From the NCBI RefSeq assembly GCF_003063435.1, contig NZ_NESL01000007.1, positions 97,733-161,732 on the forward strand: a stretch of DNA of 64,000 bases, in the 5' to 3' direction. Source of the stretch: Limnohabitans sp. 2KL-1. Its GTDB lineage: Bacteria; Pseudomonadota; Gammaproteobacteria; Burkholderiales; Burkholderiaceae_C. The notes under the pieces are model-generated. The model was given only the letters and a program-made list of their open reading frames with translations, ran no database searches and was not told where the DNA came from. Position numbers and translations under genes: made by a program. Of this stretch, positions 37,064-46,672 are shown piece after piece (the first letter of the stretch is position 1; each line of letters starts with the position of its first letter).

Positions 37064-39997
37064 TTACTCCTTGAGCAATCGCGCCAAATAATGCCCTGTG
37101 AAGCTCGCCTTGTTTTTAGCCAGTTGTTCCGGTGTGCCTTCGCCCAGCACCGTGCCGCCACCCGCACCACCCTCAGGCCCCATATCGATCAGCCAGTCGG
37201 CGGTTTTGATGACGTCGAGGTTGTGTTCGATGATGACGATGGTGTTGCCCGCATCACGAAGCTGGTGCAGCACCTTCAGCAACAAATCGATGTCGGCAAA
37301 GTGCAGACCGGTGGTGGGTTCGTCCAAGATGTACAGCGTGCGGCCCGTGTCGCGCTTGGACAGTTCCAGCGCGAGCTTGACGCGTTGCGCTTCGCCGCCC
37401 GACAAGGTGGTGGCGCTTTGGCCCAGGCGGATGTAGGTCAGGCCGACATCCAGCAGGGTTTGCAGTTTGCGGGCGATGTTGGGCACGGCGCTGAAGAACT
37501 GGTGCGCGACCTCTACCGTCATGTTCAAAATCTGTGCAATGTTCTGGCCCTTGTATTGCACCTCTAGGGTTTCGCGGTTGTAGCGCATGCCGTGGCACAC
37601 ATCGCAGGGCACGTACACATCGGGCAAAAAGTGCATCTCCACCTTCACCATGCCGTCGCCTTGGCAGGCTTCGCAGCGGCCACCGGTCACGTTGAAGGAA
37701 AAGCGCCCTGGCCCATAGCCGCGCTCGCGTGCAGCAGGCACTTCGGCCATCAGCTCGCGGATGTGGGTGAACAGGCCCGTGTAAGTGGCGGGGTTGCTGC
37801 GGGGTGTGCGGCCAATTGGCGACTGGTCCACGTTGATGACTTTGTCGAAGTGCTCCAGCCCCAAGATGGCTTCGTGCTTGGCGGCCTCGTCGTGTGCGCG
37901 GTGGATCTGGTGCGCCGCTGCGGTGTACAGCGTGTCGTTCACCAAGGTGGATTTGCCTGAGCCTGAGACACCCGTCACGCAGGTGAGCAGCCCCACCGGA
38001 AATTTCACATTCACGTTTTTCAGGTTGTTGCCGCTGGCTCCGATGATCTCGATGAAGTCCTTGCCCGCCTTGTGGCGTTTGGGAATCTCGATCTTTTTGC
38101 GGCCCGACATGTACTGACCCGTGACCGAGTCGGGTGCAGCCAGGATGTCGGCGCAAGTGCCTTGCGCCATCACGCGCCCACCGTGCACGCCCGCGCCCGG
38201 CCCCATGTCGATCACATGGTCAGCCACCCGGATCATGTCTTCGTCGTGCTCGACCACCAGCACGCTGTTGCCGATGTCGCGCAGGTGTTGCAGGGTGCCG
38301 ATCAGGCGGTCGTTGTCTCGCTGGTGCAAGCCAATGCTGGGCTCGTCCAGCACATACATCACACCCGTCAGGCCCGAGCCGATTTGGCTGGCGAGGCGAA
38401 TGCGCTGCGACTCGCCGCCCGACAGGGTGTCAGCGCTGCGGTCCAGGCTCAAATAATTGAGGCCCACGTCGTTCAAAAACTTCAGACGCAGTGCGATTTC
38501 GCGTACCACCTTGTCGGCAATCTCGGCCTTGGCGCCGTGCATTTTCAGGCCCTGAAAATACTGCTGAGACTCGCCCAGCGTGATGTGGCTGATCTCGTAA
38601 ATGGCGCGGGCTTGATCGCCTTCGCCAATGCGCACATGGCGCGCCTCACGCCGCAAACGCGTGCCTTGGCAGCTGGTGCAGGGCTGGGTGTTGCGGTAGC
38701 GGGCCAGGTCTTCGCGCACCACGGCCGAGTCGGTCTCGCGGTAGCGCCGCGTCATGTTGGGGATGATGCCTTCAAACGGGTGCTTCTTGCTGACCTTCTT
38801 GCCCTGCGAGGCTCCGGATTCCATCACATAGCTGAACTTGATTTCTTCCTCGCCTGAGCCGTGTAACAGCACTTGTTGTGCACTGGCGGGCAGTTTTTCA
38901 AACGGGGTTTCGATGTCGAACTGGTAATGCTTGGCCAGGCTTTCGAGCATGCTGAAGTAAAAGCCGTTGCGCCGGTCCCAGCCCTTGATGGCCCCGCTGG
39001 CCAAACTGAGCGAGGGGAAGGCCACCACCCGCTCGGGGTCAAAAAACGCCATACTGCCAATGCCGTCGCAAGTCGGGCAAGCGCCCATGGGCGAGTTGAA
39101 TGAGAACAGACGCGGTTCGAGCTCGCTGATGGAATAGGTGCATACCGGGCAGGAGAATTTGGCGTTGAACAGGTGTTCTTTGCCCGTGTCCATTTCCAGT
39201 GCCACGGCGCGGTGCTCGGCCAAATGCAGCGCAGCTTCAAAGCTTTCGGCCAGACGCTGACGCAGGGCGTCTCTGGCCTTGGCATCCTCCTCAGAGCGGA
39301 CTTTGATGCGGTCCACCACCACGTCGATGTTGTGTTTCTCGGTCTTCTTGAGCGTGGGCAGGTCTTCCACTTCCACCGTTTGGCCATTGATGCGAAAGCG
39401 CACATAGCCCAGGGCCTGCATTTGCTCAAATACTTTTTCAAACTCGCCTTTTTTCTCACGCGCAATGGGCGCGAGGATCATGAGTTTGGTGTCTTCGGGC
39501 AGGGCCAGCACGGCGTCCACCATTTGGCTCACGGTCTGCGCCTGCAAAGGCAGGTTGTGGTCGGGGCAATACGGCGTGCCAGCGCGGGCATACAGCAAGC
39601 GCAGGTAGTCGTGGATCTCGGTCACCGTGCCCACGGTGGAGCGCGGGTTGTGGCTGGTGGCTTTTTGCTCGATGCTGATGGCGGGCGACAGGCCCTCGAT
39701 CAGGTCCACATCGGGCTTGTCCATCAGCTGCAAAAACTGCCGCGCATAGGCCGACAGGCTTTCCACATAGCGGCGCTGGCCTTCGGCGTACAGCGTGTCA
39801 AAAGCCAGACTCGACTTGCCCGAGCCCGACAGCCCGGTGATCACCACCAGCTGGTTGCGCGGGATGTCGAGGTCGATGTTTTTGAGGTTGTGGGTGCGGG
39901 CACCGCGCACGCTGATGTGGGTTTGCCGCAGCGCTGACGCCAGATACCGCGCTTGTTCGGGTTCTTCGGGCAAGAGAGGGGAGTCAGCAAGTTTCAC
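37064..39997 (-). CDS. uvrA: excinuclease ABC subunit A
   Basis: 977 residues, the DNA-damage recognition ATPase of nucleotide excision repair. It has two ABC modules with Walker A '[12 protein letters not shown]' near residue 57 and '[13 protein letters not shown]' in the second half. Signatures are '[18 protein letters not shown]' and '[18 protein letters not shown]'. There are zinc-binding CxxC pairs in 'CPVC...CPTC' and 'CEAC...CDVC'. Full length for the family, with a short N-terminal extension before '[13 protein letters not shown]'. Divergent from an MFS gene. Confidence 0.98.
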   Translation of the reverse strand: MKLADSPLLPEEPEQARYLASALRQTHISVRGARTHNLKNIDLDIPRNQLVVITGLSGSGKSSLAFDTLYAEGQRRYVESLSAYARQFLQLMDKPDVDLIEGLSPAISIEQKATSHNPRSTVGTVTEIHDYLRLLYARAGTPYCPDHNLPLQAQTVSQMVDAVLALPEDTKLMILAPIAREKKGEFEKVFEQMQALGYVRFRINGQTVEVEDLPTLKKTEKHNIDVVVDRIKVRSEEDAKARDALRQRLAESFEAALHLAEHRAVALEMDTGKEHLFNAKFSCPVCTYSISELEPRLFSFNSPMGACPTCDGIGSMAFFDPERVVAFPSLSLASGAIKGWDRRNGFYFSMLESLAKHYQFDIETPFEKLPASAQQVLLHGSGEEEIKFSYVMESGASQGKKVSKKHPFEGIIPNMTRRYRETDSAVVREDLARYRNTQPCTSCQGTRLRREARHVRIGEGDQARAIYEISHITLGESQQYFQGLKMHGAKAEIADKVVREIALRLKFLNDVGLNYLSLDRSADTLSGGESQRIRLASQIGSGLTGVMYVLDEPSIGLHQRDNDRLIGTLQHLRDIGNSVLVVEHDEDMIRVADHVIDMGPGAGVHGGRVMAQGTCADILAAPDSVTGQYMSGRKKIEIPKRHKAGKDFIEIIGASGNNLKNVNVKFPVGLLTCVTGVSGSGKSTLVNDTLYTAAAHQIHRAHDEAAKHEAILGLEHFDKVINVDQSPIGRTPRSNPATYTGLFTHIRELMAEVPAARERGYGPGRFSFNVTGGRCEACQGDGMVKVEMHFLPDVYVPCDVCHGMRYNRETLEVQYKGQNIAQILNMTVEVAHQFFSAVPNIARKLQTLLDVGLTYIRLGQSATTLSGGEAQRVKLALELSKRDTGRTLYILDEPTTGLHFADIDLLLKVLHQLRDAGNTIVIIEHNLDVIKTADWLIDMGPEGGAGGGTVLGEGTPEQLAKNKASFTGHYLARLLKE

Positions 39998-40124
39998 GTT
40001 GGGCGGTCAGATCAGCAAAACCTTTGATTATCCCCGCTGACACGGTTTTGGGCACCGGTGAGCGTCAATCAGGGACAATCCGGGCTTTTGCCTTTTCCCC
40101 ACCGGGGTTTTTTTGGGGTCTTGT

Positions 40125-41354
40125 GTGGCCGACTTTTCGCCTTCTTCTGCTTCTGACGTTTTGAACATGACGCCCACCGAGCGCCGTGCAAGTGCCTCGC
40201 TGGCCAGCATTTTCGCCTTGCGCATGTTGGGTCTGTTTCTGGTGTTGCCGGTGTTTGCCCTAGAGGCGCGCAAGTACCCCGGTGGCGAAGACCCGGTCTG
40301 GCTGGGTTTGGCAATGGGCATTTACGGTTTGACCCAAGGCCTTTTGCAGCTGCCTTTTGGCATGGCTTCGGACCGGTTTGGCCGCAAGCGTGTCATTGTG
40401 CTGGGTCTGCTGATTTTTGCCCTGGGCAGTTTCTGGGCGGCTGCGGCCACTGATCTGACCGGGCTGTTGGTCGGGCGCAGCCTGCAGGGGGCAGGGGCTG
40501 TGTCGGCGGCTGTCACGGCCTTGCTGGCCGACCTGACGCGGGACGAAGTGCGCACCAAGGCCATGGCTCTGGTGGGTGGCAGCATCGGCCTGATGTTTGC
40601 GCTGTCCTTGGTGGTGTCGCCTTTGCTTGCGGCCTGGATTGGCCTGCACGGCTTGTTTGTGCTGACCGGGCTGTTGGCGCTGTTGGGCGTGGGCGTGATC
40701 ATCTGGGGCGCACCGGCTGCGCCCGCGCCTGTGCCAGGGCAGGGCCGCGGGCGCTTGCGCGAGGTGCTGGCCCATGCCGACCTGATGCGGCTGAATGTGG
40801 GGGTGTTCGTCTTGCACGCGGTGCAGCTGGCCATGTGGGTGGCTGTGCCCGCCTTGCTGGTGCAGGCCGGGCTGCAGACGGCACAGCACTGGCGGGTGTA
40901 TTTGCCCGCCGTGCTCGTCTCGTTTTTGTTTTTGGGTGTGGTGTTTGCCTTGGAGCGGCGCGGGCATCTGAAAAAAGTGTTTTTGGTCTCGATCGGCCTG
41001 ATCATGCTGGTGCAAGCGGGTTTGCTGCTGCAGTCCATGGGCACCACCAGCCTGGGGGGGGTGTCGGGCTTGCTGCTGGTGTTTTTCTGTGGCTTCAACG
41101 CGCTGGAAGCCACGCAACCCAGTTTGGCCTCGCGCATTGCCCCCCGTGCCATGCGCGGCACGGCCATGGGGGTGTACAACACTTTGCAGTCGCTGGGCTT
41201 TTTTGTCGGCGGACTCATGGGCGGCTGGCTGGTCAAATCCTGGGGTAGTCCAGCGTTGTTTTTGTGCTGCGGGGCGGCCATGCTGGCCTGGTTATTGCTG
41301 GCCTGGCCTATGCAAACGCCGGGCCGCAGTGTGCCGGTCGGGCAGGCAGCCTGA
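40125..41354 (+). CDS. MFS transporter
   Basis: About 409 residues with 12 predicted membrane spans. 'GMASDRFGRKRVIVLGLLIF' is the canonical loop 2-3 motif of the major facilitator superfamily, and 'GRSLQGAGAVSAAVTALLAD' is motif C-like, typical of drug/proton antiporters. Candidate starts are TTG 40113, GTG 40125 and ATG 40167; none has a convincing ribosome site. Divergent from uvrA and followed by ssb. Confidence 0.9.
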   Translation: MADFSPSSASDVLNMTPTERRASASLASIFALRMLGLFLVLPVFALEARKYPGGEDPVWLGLAMGIYGLTQGLLQLPFGMASDRFGRKRVIVLGLLIFALGSFWAAAATDLTGLLVGRSLQGAGAVSAAVTALLADLTRDEVRTKAMALVGGSIGLMFALSLVVSPLLAAWIGLHGLFVLTGLLALLGVGVIIWGAPAAPAPVPGQGRGRLREVLAHADLMRLNVGVFVLHAVQLAMWVAVPALLVQAGLQTAQHWRVYLPAVLVSFLFLGVVFALERRGHLKKVFLVSIGLIMLVQAGLLLQSMGTTSLGGVSGLLLVFFCGFNALEATQPSLASRIAPRAMRGTAMGVYNTLQSLGFFVGGLMGGWLVKSWGSPALFLCCGAAMLAWLLLAWPMQTPGRSVPVGQAA

Positions 41355-41421
41355 GACGCGGGTCACCCGGCTGAGCGGCAGGGGAATGGCCCCATAATTC
41401 AAACATCATCGAGGAGTTTTC

Positions 41422-41925
41422 ATGGCATCCGTCAACAAAGTCATCATCGTCGGCAACTTGGGTGCCGACCCCGAAACCCGTTACCTGCCGTCTGGCGATG
41501 CGGTAACCAGCATTCGGGTGGCCACCACCGACCGTTACAAAGACAAGCAGTCCGGCGAAATGCGCGAAGCCACCGAGTGGCACAGCATCAGCTTTTTTGC
41601 CAAGCTGGCCGAGATCGCTGGTCAGTACCTGCGCAAGGGCAGCCAAGTCTATGTCGAGGGCAGCCTGCGCACCCGCAAATACACCGACAAGAACGGTGTT
41701 GAAAAATACGCCACCGACATCCGCGCTGACAGCATGCAGATGCTGGGCAGCCGCCAAGGCATGGGCGGGCCGTCGGACGATGCAGGTGGTGGCGGCGGTG
41801 GCTATGCCCCGCGCCAGTCGGCCCCCGCTGCCCGCCCTGCGGCCGCACCCGCCCAGCGCCCGGCTGTTGCACCCAAACCGGCAGCCAGCAGTTTCGATGA
41901 CATGGACGACGACATCCCGTTTTGA
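41422..41925 (+). CDS. ssb: single-stranded DNA-binding protein
   Basis: 167 residues. The N-terminal OB fold includes '[20 protein letters not shown]', 'TEWHSISFF', '[19 protein letters not shown]'. A Gly/Ala/Pro-rich linker leads to the acidic C-terminal tip 'DDMDDDIPF' that binds repair and replication partners. GAGGAG (41410-41415) precedes the ATG. Closed by a strong terminator. Confidence 0.98.
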   Translation: MASVNKVIIVGNLGADPETRYLPSGDAVTSIRVATTDRYKDKQSGEMREATEWHSISFFAKLAEIAGQYLRKGSQVYVEGSLRTRKYTDKNGVEKYATDIRADSMQMLGSRQGMGGPSDDAGGGGGGYAPRQSAPAARPAAAPAQRPAVAPKPAASSFDDMDDDIPF

Positions 41926-41951
41926 CGGACTGAAGTCGGTTTCCGGCCCTT

Positions 41952-41979
41952 AACCCGCAGTCTGTGCTGCGGGTTTTTT
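41952..41979 (+). terminator. rho-independent terminator after ssb
   Basis: Stem aacccgcag (41952-41960) / ctgcgggtt (41967-41975), 6-base loop, followed by Ts. Confidence 0.93.
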
Positions 41980-41996
41980 AACGACAAAAATTTTCC

Positions 41997-43016
41997 ATGA
42001 CCGACCGCACCTCTGCTTCATCGGTACAGCATCTGGGTTTTGCTTGGTTCGCCATGGTCATGGGCCTGTGCGGGCTGTCATTGGCTTGGGCGCGTGCGAC
42101 ACCCCACTTGGGTGCGGTGGCCTTGCAGATCTCTTTCGCTGTGGGCATTTTGGCCGGCGGGGTGTGTGGCGTGCTGCTGCTGGGCAAACTGTGGCGGGTG
42201 ATGTGTTTTCCGGCGGCAGTGCTGGCGGATGCAAGCCACCCCTTGCGGCATGTGTTTGTGGCCGCCATCCCTTCCTCCTTGGTTTTGCTGCCCACGGTGT
42301 CGGTGGTGCATGGGGGATACAGCCCATGGGCTGATGCGGTGTGGATGCTGGGCGCTGTGGGTTTGCTGGTGGTCACCTTGGGGGTGGTTCGACGTTGGCT
42401 GCAGCCTGCACTGAGCGCGCAGGACTTTTGGTCCGCGATGACCCCTGCATTGTTCATTCCTGTGGTGGGCAATGTGTTGCCCGCTCTGGCTGGCGTGAGT
42501 CTGGGGCATCCAGTGTGGGCCGCTGCACAGTTCGGGTTGGCGGCCATGTTGTGGCCGGTGGCCTTGGTGCTGGTTCTGGTGCGCATTGGCATGGTCGGTT
42601 TGTGGCCACTGCGCATGTTGCCTGCCACATTCATCACCATCGCTCCGCCTTCTGTGTTGGCCTTGTCCGGCCACCAGTTGGGCGCGCCCGAAGTGCTGGT
42701 GCACATGCTTGCCGGCGTGGCCTTGTTTTTTACGCTGGTGTCCTTGACGGTCATGAAACGCTGCTTGCAGCAGCCTTTTGGCATGTCGTTTTGGGCCATG
42801 TCATTTCCTTTGGCGGCCTCTGCGGCACTGGGCTTGCACCTGTCGCCGGTGCAAGGGGGGGTGAAGTGGGTGGCTGTGTTGTGGTTGACGTGGGTCACCG
42901 GTGTCATCGGTGCCTTGCTCTTGGCCACGCTGCGCGGGTTGGTGCGGGGCCAGTTGCTGGTGCCCGAAGTCGCAGGCCAGGCACCAGGCGCAACCCCGGA
43001 TCGGGGCCAGCCGTGA
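41997..43016 (+). CDS. SLAC1/TehA-type anion channel family protein
   Basis: 339 residues, ten hydrophobic spans. Family-typical segments are 'HLGFAWFAMVMGLCGLSLAW', 'WSAMTPALFIPVVGNVLPAL' and 'QQPFGMSFWAMSFPLAA'. Members move small anions such as tellurite, malate or nitrate across the inner membrane; the ion here is unknown. Starts just behind the ssb terminator and is followed by the DUF3422 gene after 43 bp, so both may be one transcript. Confidence 0.9.
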   Translation: MTDRTSASSVQHLGFAWFAMVMGLCGLSLAWARATPHLGAVALQISFAVGILAGGVCGVLLLGKLWRVMCFPAAVLADASHPLRHVFVAAIPSSLVLLPTVSVVHGGYSPWADAVWMLGAVGLLVVTLGVVRRWLQPALSAQDFWSAMTPALFIPVVGNVLPALAGVSLGHPVWAAAQFGLAAMLWPVALVLVLVRIGMVGLWPLRMLPATFITIAPPSVLALSGHQLGAPEVLVHMLAGVALFFTLVSLTVMKRCLQQPFGMSFWAMSFPLAASAALGLHLSPVQGGVKWVAVLWLTWVTGVIGALLLATLRGLVRGQLLVPEVAGQAPGATPDRGQP

Positions 43017-43059
43017 GCCAACGCGTGACCGGACGGCGAAGCTCGGTCAGAATGGGGCC

Positions 43060-44391
43060 ATGAACGAAATCACATCCCGTTTTTTGCCGCAAGAGGACGT
43101 GCAGCGGCGTGAATTGCACAACGAAGTGCACGCACGTCCTTCGGCCCGCGTGCGGCTGCCAGCCCTGATCGTCTACGTGGCGGTGCTCAACGATGGCATT
43201 TCGCGTGAGCAGGAATGGGCGCATTTGCGGCAGTTGCCCGGTCATGCTGATCTGGAGTTGGCACGTTTGCAAGGCAACTTTTTGCGCCTGCGCTGTGACC
43301 ACTTCACCGTCAAGTGGGAACGACACACCGAGTTCACCCGCTACTCCATCGTGCAGTCTTTGCCCGCACACGCCCATTGGGGGGCCGAGCTGCCGGAGTT
43401 GGCCCAGCATGTGGCCACGGGCACCGAGTGGTTGCGCGGCCTGCCTGGGCAAACCATGGCCGCGATCCATCTGGGCATGGTGCAAGCAGAGATGGTCACA
43501 CCTGAGCTGATACCCACGGCGCAGGCTTGGCTGGGTGAAGGTGTGGTGCTGGGCTCGCGCATGGGCAACACCACCGAGGGGCTGCCGCACTCGTGCATCC
43601 TGACGCATTTCCGCATTGGCAACGATGGTTTCGAGCGCATGTTGGTGGTGGCTCCCGACGGCACAACCGAGGCGCGTGCGGGCCGCATTTCGCAACGCTT
43701 GCTGGAGCTGGAAACTTACCGCCTGATGGCATTGCGGGGTTTGCCTGTGGCCAAAAATCTCTCGTCCATGCTGTCTGCCGCTGAAGCGCAGTTGGCCGAC
43801 ATCACCGGTTTGCTGGAACGCAAGGGGGAAAGCGATCAGGCGTTGCTTGATTTGCTGGTGGCTTTGGCTGCCCGCATTGAACGGGCGACAGCCGAGCATG
43901 GTTTCCGGTTTTCTGCCACGCGTGCTTATGACGCGCTGGTCAGCCAACGTCTGGCCGAGTTGCGAGAGCGACCGATTTCGGGCACCCAGACCTTGGGTGA
44001 GTTCATGCAGCGGCGTTTGTCGCCGGCCATGGCCACGGTGCAGGCCACAGAGAAGCGGCTGGCGTCCTTGGCCGAGAGGGTTTCCCGCACCAGTGCCTTG
44101 TTGCGCACGCGGGTGGACATTGCGACCGAGGCGCAAAACCAGCAGTTGCTCGAAAAACTTACCCGGGGGCAGGACTTGCAGCTCAAACTGCAGTCCACCG
44201 TGGAAGGTTTGTCAATTGCCGCCATCAGCTATTACGTGGTGAGCTTGGTGCTGTATGCGGCCAAGGCGTTGAACAACCTTGGCCTATCTTTGCAACCCGA
44301 GATGACGGCTGGCTTGTCAATTCCGCTGGTGCTGTGGGGCGTTTACGCCACTGTGCAGCGCATACATGCTCGGATTCACAGCACTGACTGA
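43060..44391 (+). CDS. DUF3422 family protein
   Basis: 443 residues. 'RRELHNEVHARPSARVRLPA' at the N-terminus and 'GSRMGNTTEGLPHSCILTHF' in the middle are hallmarks of DUF3422, a proteobacterial family without known function. Residues 270-390 look coiled-coil-like, and two hydrophobic spans near the C-terminus ('ISYYVVSLVLYAAKAL', 'SIPLVLWGVYATVQ') suggest inner-membrane anchoring with the bulk cytoplasmic, an arrangement reminiscent of CorA-type channels. Confidence 0.9.
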   Translation: MNEITSRFLPQEDVQRRELHNEVHARPSARVRLPALIVYVAVLNDGISREQEWAHLRQLPGHADLELARLQGNFLRLRCDHFTVKWERHTEFTRYSIVQSLPAHAHWGAELPELAQHVATGTEWLRGLPGQTMAAIHLGMVQAEMVTPELIPTAQAWLGEGVVLGSRMGNTTEGLPHSCILTHFRIGNDGFERMLVVAPDGTTEARAGRISQRLLELETYRLMALRGLPVAKNLSSMLSAAEAQLADITGLLERKGESDQALLDLLVALAARIERATAEHGFRFSATRAYDALVSQRLAELRERPISGTQTLGEFMQRRLSPAMATVQATEKRLASLAERVSRTSALLRTRVDIATEAQNQQLLEKLTRGQDLQLKLQSTVEGLSIAAISYYVVSLVLYAAKALNNLGLSLQPEMTAGLSIPLVLWGVYATVQRIHARIHSTD

Positions 44392-44784
44392 CATGGCAGC
44401 CTTCAGTGAAATCACCCCGCCTTCTGTTGGAAGGGGGCGAGGTTCTGACGCTGTCGTTTGTCTGAAGAACTGATGGGTGTAATTCAGATAGATGCGATGG
44501 TCACGGCGATAGTTTTTCAGGGCAACACCTGTGATGCCCTGAAATTTTTCGATGACATTGGCGTCATATTTCAGAAGTGTGTAGTCTGCATTCAGACCCT
44601 TCAGGGCTGAAATGGCATATGGAACGTCCAATTCCTGTTCACGTTCTTTGGCATGACTGCGTAGGGCATGAGTGTGGCGGCGATCCATGCATGCCTTTGC
44701 GGAACTGTTGCCAAGGTGAAAGATCACTGAAGGGGGGTGTGCTAAGCTGAAATCAAGGCTTTGCCACATCGTGTGGTTTGACAT
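44317..44784 (-). CDS. hypothetical protein, doubtful
   Basis: 155-codon frame that fills the otherwise empty 44392-44799 gap and overlaps the end of the DUF3422 gene by 75 bases. The region around 'LNADYTLLKYDANVIEKFQG' and 'NYRRDHRIYLNYTHQFFRQ' has a protein-like composition with mostly G/C third positions. No ribosome site precedes the ATG and no family is recognised. It may be a decayed gene or chance. Confidence 0.25.
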   Translation of the reverse strand: MSNHTMWQSLDFSLAHPPSVIFHLGNSSAKACMDRRHTHALRSHAKEREQELDVPYAISALKGLNADYTLLKYDANVIEKFQGITGVALKNYRRDHRIYLNYTHQFFRQTTASEPRPLPTEGGVISLKAAMSVSAVNPSMYALHSGVNAPQHQRN

Positions 44785-44799
44785 TGAAAAGGAGTGGAA

Positions 44800-45555
44800 A
44801 TGGATTTGCGACTGAAAGACAAAACCGCCTTGGTGACAGGTGCCAGTGTAGGCATTGGTCGTGGCATTGCCAAAGCGCTGGCAGCAGAGGGGGTCCGGGT
44901 TGCCGTTTCGGCTCGCCGCGTGGACAAGCTGAAGGAGCTGTCCGAGGAAATCGTGCTTGCGGGCGGGCATGCACCAGTGATCATCGAGTCGGATTTATAC
45001 CTTGAGGATGCTGCGGCCCGCTTGGCTCAAGCTGCGTTGGCGGGCTTGGGCCGTGTAGATATTCTGGTGAACAATGCCGGTGGCTCGCGCAGTTTCAAGG
45101 AGCTTCATGTGAGTGAAGAGGCTTGGCAGGAAGCGATCACATTGAATTTTCACCGCCCCCGTCAGGTGGCCGATGCCCTGATAGACCAGATGATTGAGCG
45201 CCAGTGGGGTCGGATCATCAACATCACGGGTAAGAGTGAGCCCGAGCACACCAATGGCGCTTTTTGTGCCAAAGCGGGTATACACAGTTGGGCCAAAGGT
45301 TTGTCCCGCATGGTTGGAAAACACGGCATTACCGTCAATTGTGTTCCACCGGGGCGCATCCATTCCGAGCAGATTTTTCGCAACTACACACCCGAATACC
45401 GCCAGTGGCAGTGCGAAAACGAAATTCCGATGGGACGCTATGGCGAACCCGAAGACATGGCCAATTTGGTGACATTTCTGGCATCGCCTTTGGCCAGTTA
45501 CATCACTGGCGCGGTGATACCTGTGGATGGTGGTTTGCGCAGATACCAATTCTGA
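44800..45555 (+). CDS. SDR-family protein lacking the catalytic tyrosine
   Basis: 251 residues, Rossmann fold with 'TGASVGIG' (13-20), 'NNAGGS' at 91-96 and the C-terminal 'PEDMANLVTFLASPLASYIT'. In the active-site region 'NITGKSEPEHTNGAFCAKAG' the lysine (158) is present, but the position four before it, normally Tyr, is Ala154; the nearest aromatic is Phe155. It may bind NAD(P) without classical reductase activity, or use a different proton donor. ATG 44800 is chosen because AAAAGGAGTGG precedes it. Next to the LysR gene of the aconitate-type locus but convergent with it. Confidence 0.87.
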   Translation: MDLRLKDKTALVTGASVGIGRGIAKALAAEGVRVAVSARRVDKLKELSEEIVLAGGHAPVIIESDLYLEDAAARLAQAALAGLGRVDILVNNAGGSRSFKELHVSEEAWQEAITLNFHRPRQVADALIDQMIERQWGRIINITGKSEPEHTNGAFCAKAGIHSWAKGLSRMVGKHGITVNCVPPGRIHSEQIFRNYTPEYRQWQCENEIPMGRYGEPEDMANLVTFLASPLASYITGAVIPVDGGLRRYQF

Positions 45556-45661
45556 GAAGCGCCCTGTTCAGCATATGTTGTCCTCGCGGCATGGCATGTG
45601 AGCGCAAGCAGTTATGTTGGCCGTTATCGTGAAATGGTCAGGTCCAGCTGAACGCATGCGA

Positions 45662-46576
45662 TCAATGACCATTGATTTTGCGCTTGCGCAATGCATCGAA
45701 TAAATGTTCATGAAACATGGCTGCGGCTGGACGCAGTGTGCTGCCTTGTTTGCGCAATAAACCCAGACTCCGAGAGATGGACGGGCTTTTGAGCGGCATG
45801 CCAATCACGACAGGGTGATTGGTTGGCAGCGCCGTTCGCGGTACGGCTGCGATGCCCAGTCCTGCTTCCACCATCCCCAGTAATGTGCCAATGTGGCTGA
45901 CTTCGAAGGCGAAGTTGGGATTCAAACCCACTTTGCTCATGACGTCATCCAGCAACTGGCGATTGCCACTGCTGCGCGCTACTGAAATCAGGCGCTCGTT
46001 TTCAATTTGCGACCAATTGACAGACTTTCGAGTGGCCAGAGGGTGGTTTCGCCGCATGGCCACCACAAATGGATCGTTGTGGATGCCTTCAAATGTGATT
46101 TCTGGCATCAGTGTGTTCATGAAGCCAATGCCAAAGTCCGATTCTCCCGTCAATACACTTTGAAGTGTCTGATTCATGGATTCGTCAATTACCCTTATCC
46201 GGATAGAGGGGTATTTGACTGAAAAGCTGCTGATGACATGAGGCAAGAAATACAAGGCTGCCGAAGGAACGCAGGCCACCGTGACCCTTCCGCTGCGTGT
46301 GGCAGCAATGTCCGAAATGCCCAGAATGGCAGACTCCAGATCGTCAATCGCTGCCCGTGCTCTTTCAAGAAAGATGCGACCAATGCTGGTCAGTTCCACC
46401 TCGCGTGTCGTTCGGTTGAAAAGTCGGTTCCCGATGATCGACTCCAATTTTTCGATGCGACGACTCAGTGCGGGTGGTGACAGATGGATGTGGTCAGCGG
46501 CTGCTCGAAAGCTGCCACGTTCTGCGACAGCAATGAAAGCCTGAAGTTGCTGCAAATCGAAATTGATGTGTCTCAT
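45662..46576 (-). CDS. LysR-family transcriptional regulator
   Basis: 304 residues. HTH 'FIAVAERGSFRAAADHIHLS' plus 'SPPALSRRIEKLESIIGNRL'; the effector domain from about residue 93 has 'VTVACVPSAALYFLPHVI'. Divergent from the Bug SBP and PrpF-fusion genes, so it probably controls them, with the tricarboxylate as inducer. Confidence 0.92.
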   Translation of the reverse strand: MRHINFDLQQLQAFIAVAERGSFRAAADHIHLSPPALSRRIEKLESIIGNRLFNRTTREVELTSIGRIFLERARAAIDDLESAILGISDIAATRSGRVTVACVPSAALYFLPHVISSFSVKYPSIRIRVIDESMNQTLQSVLTGESDFGIGFMNTLMPEITFEGIHNDPFVVAMRRNHPLATRKSVNWSQIENERLISVARSSGNRQLLDDVMSKVGLNPNFAFEVSHIGTLLGMVEAGLGIAAVPRTALPTNHPVVIGMPLKSPSISRSLGLLRKQGSTLRPAAAMFHEHLFDALRKRKINGH

Positions 46577-46593
46577 GCATCAATGATATTAAA

Positions 46594-46603
46594 AATTGCA
46601 ATT
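46594..46603. promoter_or_regulatory. AT-rich palindrome between LysR and SBP genes
   Basis: AATTGCAATT, a perfect palindrome inside ATTAAAAATTGCAATTCAAT, in the 96-bp divergent gap. Position and AT-richness fit an LTTR binding site overlapping both promoters. Confidence 0.4.
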
Positions 46604-46672
46604 CAATAAAAGCGGGAATTCCTGCACCATTCGCGGACTTTGAAAACAAGCACAGCAAATCGAAAGGTGTAT

